From positions 461,001 to 525,000 of the forward strand of contig JAJKFL010000003.1 in the NCBI GenBank assembly GCA_021186555.1: a DNA stretch of 64,000 nt, in the 5' to 3' direction. A model generated the notes under the pieces. The model saw nothing but the letters and a program-made list of their open reading frames with translations. It ran no database searches and was not told where the DNA came from. The position numbers and the translations under genes were made by a program. Source of the DNA: Reticulitermes speratus. Its lineage: Eukaryota; Arthropoda; Insecta; Blattodea; Rhinotermitidae. The first letter of the stretch is position 1. Every line of letters begins with the position of its first letter. Positions 58,231-64,000 of the stretch are shown one piece after another.

Positions 58231-58507
58231 TTATCTTACTAACTAACTAACTAACTAACTCCATGGAGCAGATTCCTTCTTGAGAAGCTAACAGGTCGTC
58301 AGCTAGTCAAGAAATTCCCCGCGTTTTATGCAACCCGAAGGTTCATTATCGCATTCACAAGAGCCCGCCACCTGTCCCTATCCTGAACCATATCAATCCA
58401 GTCCATGCCCCCATCCCACGTCTTAAAGATACATTTTAATATTATCCTCCCATCTACGCCTTGGTCTTCCAAGTGGTCTCCTTCCCTCAGGTCGAGAATT
58501 ATCTTAC
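58231..58507 (-). mobile_element. LINE-B 3' end with (TTAG)n tail and target duplication
   Basis: The insert at 58240-58498 reads, on the minus strand, the DLAQDRDRWR-type block (here [20 protein letters not shown]), AGNFLTS and the terminal ccatggagtt block. It ends in about six TTAG units, seen here as AACTAACT. A 9 bp repeat TTATCTTAC flanks it (58231-58239 and 58499-58507). It is 5'-truncated. Confidence 0.85.
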
Positions 58508-58750
58508 ACTACCTTAAAATGGTTTAATGGGCTCCTATTAGTCACATATTCAGATGATCAAAGCATTTTTACTGAAGGTTTAAAACATTTACTTATTTAA
58601 AGCATATTTGCAGTTGACTGCCTTTGTTTACATAATTTAAGGTCGATTCCTTTGCGGAAGAATAAATTCCTTTCCAGATCTTCCTATAACCCAGTCATTA
58701 CTTCAATAAATAGTCCTGTTGGTAAGCATATATGTGTCTGTGCACATTCA
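58508..58750. other. Unassigned DNA
   Basis: Nothing is recognised. Confidence 0.5.
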
Positions 58751-58970
58751 TTATTATGTGTCCTTGTGCCACATGTCATTATTATGTGTCCTTGTGCCAC
58801 ATGTCATTATTATGTGTCCTTGTGCCACATGTCATTATTATGTGTCCTTGTGCCACATGTCATTATTATGTGTCCTTGTGCCACATGTCATTATTATGTG
58901 TCCTTGTGCCACATGTCATTATTATGTGTCCTTGTGCCACATGTCATTATTATGTGTCCTTGTGCCACAA
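58751..58970. repeat. 28 bp tandem array, eight units
   Basis: The unit combines ttattatgtgtccttgtg with ccacatgtca, almost without variation. Three overlapping open frames here are artefacts. Confidence 0.96.
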
Positions 58971-61650
58971 TGCCAAACTTGATTGTTTTATAAATCTTCC
59001 ATAATCTTACTTTTTCATATTAATTCCTTCGGCTTTCATTTATAAAGCCACAATTTCAACAGCAGCATGTAACATCTTTATAATCTGGTATTTCAAAATC
59101 ATTCTAAATCAATACGTGTTCAGTGGAAAATCTAAATTCTTAAACATTGAAAAATCTTTTAATTTAACCAAAAAAAAGGGGAAAAAAAAAAGAGAAAAAT
59201 TCAGAACTACTCATGCTGCTTAATTTTAGTTTTTATTTAATTCTTCTAAGATGTAATTAGGATTGTACTCTCACACCATCCTTATTATGATGTACGAAAA
59301 TTATTTAATGTTTAATCGATATAAAATGATTAACACCGAGAGGAACGAAGTTCACAACAAAACTACGAGAACGCAACAAGGAGACAGACGGTGTAACGCT
59401 TCTGCGCATAGCGCTCAGGAACGCCGTGCCTTCTGCACAGTCAATAAGATTCAGAAATAAATGAAGTGGAGAAGAGTAGTCTTTAATAGAGATCAGACTG
59501 CGAGCGTAAGATGCGCGTAAAAGCGAAACTTGGCTTGCAATTCAAAAGCACACTTTAATTTGTGCAACTAATGTAAGCGAAAAACTCATAAACTAATTGC
59601 TCTTGTACTGCGAGATTATTTTATTGAGTCATTCTCAAGAACAAATAAATAAATAAAAACAAATAAAAAATATTACACAGAATCCTGTAAAAAGCGGAAC
59701 TCACAAAGGCGTCTAAATTATCGGATATGTGTGACTTATTTCCGATAGTTTTTTCCATGCGCGTTTCGTTTCGCAGCATCAAACTCGGTCTTAGTCACAC
59801 AAACCGAAAATACATCAAAATAATCCATCTGTTATAGCCTGCGCTTAACGGCAGTAAATTGTTCTTTTGAGCATGAAGTGAGTTGTAACATAGAGTGCAT
59901 TTATCTTTGCAATCCGTATAAGGAAGAAATCATATCAAACGTGCCGAACAATGTGTTGCCAAGAATACGGTTTTGTAATTCTTCTGTGAAGAAGTGCTCT
60001 AAATTATTTTGCCAATGAAGTTACTTAAACAGCCATGTAAGTAATAAAAACTGCTTGTAGGTCCACTGCTTAGCAAATAATCCCAGATTAATGCACGACA
60101 CGCTGTTTGTAGCACTCACATTTTAGAATGGTAAGCTCCCAGGGCAGTATGAACAATCACACCATCTTCATTTCTGACAAAACATTTCAGAAATGTGTAC
60201 TGGACTAATTCTCGTGATATTGTTTGAAAATTTAAGTTATGAGGAGAAGGAATACGGGTTCTTCTAAGAAAATAGTGGAACTCCCCCCCCCCCCACGCAC
60301 ACACACACAAAGCCGATAGTTCAAAGTCTGCTTTATGTAACTTTTTGGGGGGACCGTATAAATATTCGTCCTTTGTGGTGCGCTCATCACCTTATCCGAC
60401 GCCACGTGAGTGTTATGTGCTGGCACTATGAACGACGACGTTTGTACCAACAGTGCACACGTGGAGAAAGAGCTGAAAGAAATGACCAAGCGGGCTGTGT
60501 CGACAGTGTCTAGGAAAGAGCTTGCACCATGTGTGACGTATGTAGGTAATTTTAGTGACTGCTCTAACGTGTTGTTTGTTATATATAACACAGATTGTGT
60601 AATGCAGTATCTATGAGCGGGTTTCGTCGTAAATAATACAGTCTGTACTTACATAAATAATTATATACGAATACATAAGTTCACACATTTATACTTTACA
60701 GTCTTGAATCTTGACCCGGAGTTCAGGTGTAGCGGAAAGATACAGAATGCCTTCTTGTCCCGCTCCTTCCCCTGCCCTCTCCAATATATTAACGCTTAAT
60801 CATACATAATCATCCAGCATTGTCCACAGTAACAATTACAACAATAACAATAATAACTCAATTCTATTCTTGATTATTAACGTGCCGAATCAAGAGCCAG
60901 ATGGCTAATTACAGGAACGTCACAACATTCAGACACAAACAAACAAAAGTATATTTTAATAATTAATTGGGAGATCTTATAATAATGACGTAATGACACT
61001 CGTGATACAATATCTGACTGGGTGTGACATTTTGCCTTCTGAAGACATCTAAATCACTACAAACTGAATTTGCCGCAGTGGCACATCTGGCGGAGGACTT
61101 GTTGAACGACGGTCTAACACGAAACAAAGGAAAGCGTCGGAGATTCCTAGTGGGAACTCGAAAGACCGTGAAAGATACAAAAGGTTTAGAACCCACGGAA
61201 ATATTAATGACAAAAATTGCATGAAGTTTTTGTCTTCTGACATGTAAAATGCTGAAGTTTAAGTATTTGAAAAGCATTAGCTTAATTATAGCAATTCGGT
61301 TGTAGCAAATGTTATTGGACAAATCCAGGTTCGAAGCCGGATGAGGTCTCGGGACATAATTAACTCCTGTGGGTGGATAATTGGATATTTTTGGGGAGCT
61401 GGTTAGTAAGAGAGCGACCAAAGTAGGATGATGGAATAATTGCGAAGAATCCCAGTCAAAGGACAGAGTTAGTTTTATCATTTATCAACTGTGAAACACT
61501 GGCGTAGTTTGAGAGTAGGCACTTCTTTGTGTAATCTGATACTTGGCAGCTTTTGCGATAGTAAATTCTTCGGTAGGAGGTTACGAATGGTCACGCCTCG
61601 ATTTGACCAGTAATCGCGGATTTGGGGATTCCGGTGTTATTTCAGGGAAT
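58971..61650. other. Unassigned DNA
   Basis: No gene is supported. The 66-codon (61024-61224) and 172-codon minus-strand (60963-61481) frames are unrecognised. A B box-like ccaggttcgaagccgg at 61326 may mark a SINE remnant. Confidence 0.4.
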
Positions 61651-61725
61651 ACTTTTGTTGTTTAATTTATGGTTGTATTATCGATGTTACATCGATAATA
61701 CAACCATAAATTAAACAACAAAAGT
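61651..61725. repeat. 75 bp near-perfect palindrome
   Basis: Two 37 bp arms (61651-61687 and 61689-61725) are exact reverse complements around a single T at 61688. It lies about 40 bp before the second hammerhead motif, so it may be the inverted terminal fold-back often found at PLE 5' ends. Confidence 0.95.
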
Positions 61726-61765
61726 GGACAGCACGCAGTGAAGTGCATACATATATATATATAGA

Positions 61766-61810
61766 TACCCCTGATGATGGTCATGCAGTGACCGAAACAT
61801 ATGTAGGGTA
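61766..61810 (+). ncRNA. Hammerhead ribozyme motif, second copy
   Basis: Stem I is TACCC (61766-61770) with GGGTA (61806-61810). The core box is CTGATGA (61771-61777), followed by an extra T. Stem II is GGTCA (61779-61783) with TGACC (61789-61793), closed by the loop TGCAG. GAA is at 61794-61796, stem III lies within ACATATGT (61797-61804), and the predicted cleavage base is A61805. Compared with 13420-13464, one stem I pair and three stem II pairs differ, and all keep pairing. The core is identical. Confidence 0.85.
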
Positions 61811-61870
61811 CCATTGAGTGATAACTTATTTTAATATTGCAGTTGTTGGTAGACGAGTGATTTCTATTAC

Positions 61871-62529
61871 CATAATGCACGGTGAACAGAAAGTAAAAAT
61901 AGAAACAGTGATTTGAGGTTTCCACCTCATTATTATTGAGAAAGCGAGTCTTCTGGTTTGTTGGACCGTGTTGTTGGGTAATTTCTTCCCTACGTTTCAA
62001 GGAAAAGTATCGCCTTCTTCCTGAGGGTTAAGTCAATTTACGGACTCATAACCCTGATTATTAACGCGGTACTTTCTTTCGAAACGTCGGGAATATGATA
62101 TCCAACACACTGCAAAATAGCCCAGAAGATGATCTTTAATACGAAAGAAAGCTGGCAAATAATAAATTATTTCAGCGCAGTGTCATTTGCAGCAGGCAAA
62201 GCGGGAACGTTGTCACCAGCCTAACCGTACCTTTAAGTGCAGTACTTTTCCCTCTTTCTGGCTTCTTAAACAAGCGAGACAGTTAGTTGCTTTTATCGTC
62301 GCTTGACTTACATTTAAATAGAAGCTGTGGACAGCAGTCCACATTGCCTTCTCTCTTAATGTCACTTACTCTCTCTTTCACATCCAGACGCTTCAAGCGG
62401 CAAGGACAGTAGCGAATGTTACGCATCTCTAGCCTTTTAGCAAGTGAGATATACAAATTATGCGTCACACAAAGTAATTATGTTAGCAAAGATTACACAC
62501 ATTCTCTCTTTTTTAATAGAGCAGCAGTA
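61871..62529. other. Unassigned DNA
   Basis: Nothing certain is recognised. Confidence 0.45.
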
Positions 62530-62810
62530 TAGCAGCCCTATACTAACTATACAGGAGAATTCGCCGCTGATGTTCCACTATGCTTTACTTCATGGACGAT
62601 CGAGGGATTGTGGTTCGATATTTGTATGAACAATTCTCCTAATTGTCAAGGCGCGCTCTGGGGCCCATAAGCACTGCTGCATATTGAGTAGCAGCTGTGT
62701 TTTTCCTGCGTTTTAAACGGCCGAAGTGTGAAGCTGGCCATTCACCTCCACTTAGTGTTGAGGTTAAGACTGGCTGAAGTTATGCCTCCACTTCTATATA
62801 GCTTTTCGTC
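62530..62810 (+). mobile_element. tRNA-derived SINE (family 1)
   Basis: The blocks are gattgtggttcgatatttg (B box), gcgcgctctggggcc, cggccgaagtgtgaagctgg and gttatgcctccact. The last two are almost shared with the copy at 20690. Confidence 0.7.
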
Positions 62811-63719
62811 TTAACATAAAGGATAAGCCGAATTTGGAACTACATTCGCTGTCCTTCTTCCTCTGCAGTGTACTACATGAACTGAACAGACTCCATTGTT
62901 CCCTCTTTACAGTGTCAGATAATATCTACTCTTTATCTATCTCTTTAGCGCATCTTCTATCTTTCCATGAAAGCACGATTTTCTCAGTCTTTTTCTGTCC
63001 CTTTCCTTGCTCTTTCACTTGCGTTACTTGGCGATCTTTCAGATTTCAAACAGACAGACAGACAGACAGACAGCCTCCAATTCTTTTCATTTCAAATTGC
63101 CTCCCCCCCCCACCCTACTTCTGGCCGTGATATTCTCGGAGCTCCGCCCTGCAGCTATTGCTCGTTTTCCACCCACAAGGCACACAGATCTCTTCCTACA
63201 GCCAATGTCGTTTCGTCTTGTGAAGTTGCTTGCTGTATTCATCTCCTGATATTCGTTTCAAAACCTCGCCCTCTGACACACACACAAAGCCTCTGTGAGT
63301 TTTCAAGGAAAAAATAATGTTTTGTCTTATGTTCCTGATATCAGTGTCTAATATACACAGAACTTTGATTCAGGGACAATTTTTATGCCGGTTTGGAATC
63401 TCAACCGAGAGGCCAGCTATCTAAAAGGTTTGTCCCTCAGATCAGAATACAATAGCTAAATTTTCATTTCACAATCGTCCTACTATCAACGTAAAATACT
63501 GTTCATAAAATACAGAGTAAAGAAACTTCTCAACTTGTGCTGAAAGTTGATGCCTTGTGGTCTGGTAGAAAGAACTCCGATTATATGGCTTCACGTCCCA
63601 GAAATTTGTATTGGAAATGTTGGCTGTATGCGAAGGGATAACATAACTCGCAGTATCAGAACACTAACGGAATTTTTTTGAATAAGAAAACAAATATAAT
63701 TTCGGTAATTGAGCGATTT
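62811..63719. other. Unassigned DNA with (CAGA)n
   Basis: A (CAGA)n run lies at about 63049-63073. Pyrimidine-rich sequence gives several overlapping open frames that I do not consider genes. Confidence 0.5.
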
Positions 63720-63785
63720 TTAGATTCTCAAGAAGGAATCTGCTCAACGGACTGATTTATTTAAGTTACTAGTGACTGCAGTGAG
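63720..63785 (+). mobile_element. LINE-B 3' end remnant
   Basis: The string ttctcaagaaggaatctgct matches the last conserved block of LINE-B. It is followed by a degraded ccatggagtt block and the start of a simple repeat. Confidence 0.55.
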
Positions 63786-64000
63786 TAGTACTACTGTACT
63801 GTACTGTACTGTACTGTACTGAACTGTACTGAACTGTACTGTACTGATACTGTACTGAACTGTACTGTATGACTGTACTGATGACAGTACTGATACTGTA
63901 CTGTATACTGAACTGTACTGATACTGTACTGTACTGTACTGTACTGTACTGTACTGTACTGTACTGTTATTGTACTGTACTGTACTTTTGTACTGTACTG
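63786..64000. repeat. (TACTG)n pentanucleotide satellite, open at the window end
   Basis: About 40 copies of TACTG with occasional AACTG and GATAC variants. It follows a LINE-B 3' remnant and continues past the window. Confidence 0.95.

Larger units (their letters stand above)
61651..61870 (+). mobile_element. PLE terminal fragment (second copy)
   Basis: A second hammerhead of the type found in the 10.7 kb PLE is present, with similar DNA after it (an aatattg-ttgttggt-like stretch in both). No coding sequence follows, so this is a solo terminal repeat or a heavily truncated copy. The right edge is uncertain. Confidence 0.65.

Noticed and set aside
58652-59004. Three overlapping plus-strand frames
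   Set aside because: Artefact of the 28 bp array.
63786-64000. Pentamer array as a telomere
   Set aside because: The unit is TACTG, not the insect telomere repeat TTAGG, and it follows a LINE remnant.

Overview
This 64 kb window looks like gene-poor, AT-rich, transposon-rich animal DNA, most probably from an insect. The non-LTR retrotransposon tails, tRNA-derived SINEs and short dispersed repeats resemble ones I associate with cockroaches and their kin (Blattodea). That placement is from memory of the families and no search was run. I find no convincing host protein-coding gene, no tRNA or rRNA gene and no bacterial-style operon. Almost everything that can be named is a mobile element, its debris, or a tandem repeat.

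Layout. 1-2.4 kb: unassigned DNA with one SINE. 2.4-6.5 kb: a 4.1 kb array of a 35 bp unit, clean on the left and badly eroded on the right. 7.4-8.7 kb: a broken hAT transposon with a BED-finger transposase and a LINE remnant lying in it, both on the minus strand. 10.7-13.5 kb: a Penelope-like retroelement (PLE) with one open 716-codon frame (reverse transcriptase plus GIY-YIG endonuclease), followed by a hammerhead-ribozyme motif. 13.8-19.3 kb: SINEs, LINE fragments and small arrays. 19.5-27.7 kb: a dense block of eight minisatellites with unrelated units. 27.7-39.2 kb: small DNA-transposon derivatives (pogo/Tigger-like, hAT-like), LINE tails and long unassigned stretches. 40-46 kb: six more arrays and SINEs. 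46-61 kb: mostly unassigned AT-rich DNA with LINE and SINE fragments. 61.6-61.9 kb: a second PLE end with its own hammerhead motif beside a 75 bp near-perfect palindrome. 63.8 kb to the end: a pentanucleotide satellite running off the window.

How the parts relate. Only the PLE has an intact frame; the LINE and hAT pieces are truncated or shifted. The two hammerhead motifs differ at four base pairs and every change is compensated, which supports real RNA structures kept by the PLE family. Several minisatellites can be traced to mobile-element sequence: the 44 bp array to a SINE, a 35 bp array to a dispersed repeat, and the terminal pentamer to a LINE 3' tail. Several other units are built from short inverted repeats. 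Mobile elements therefore appear to seed the tandem arrays that dominate the window.
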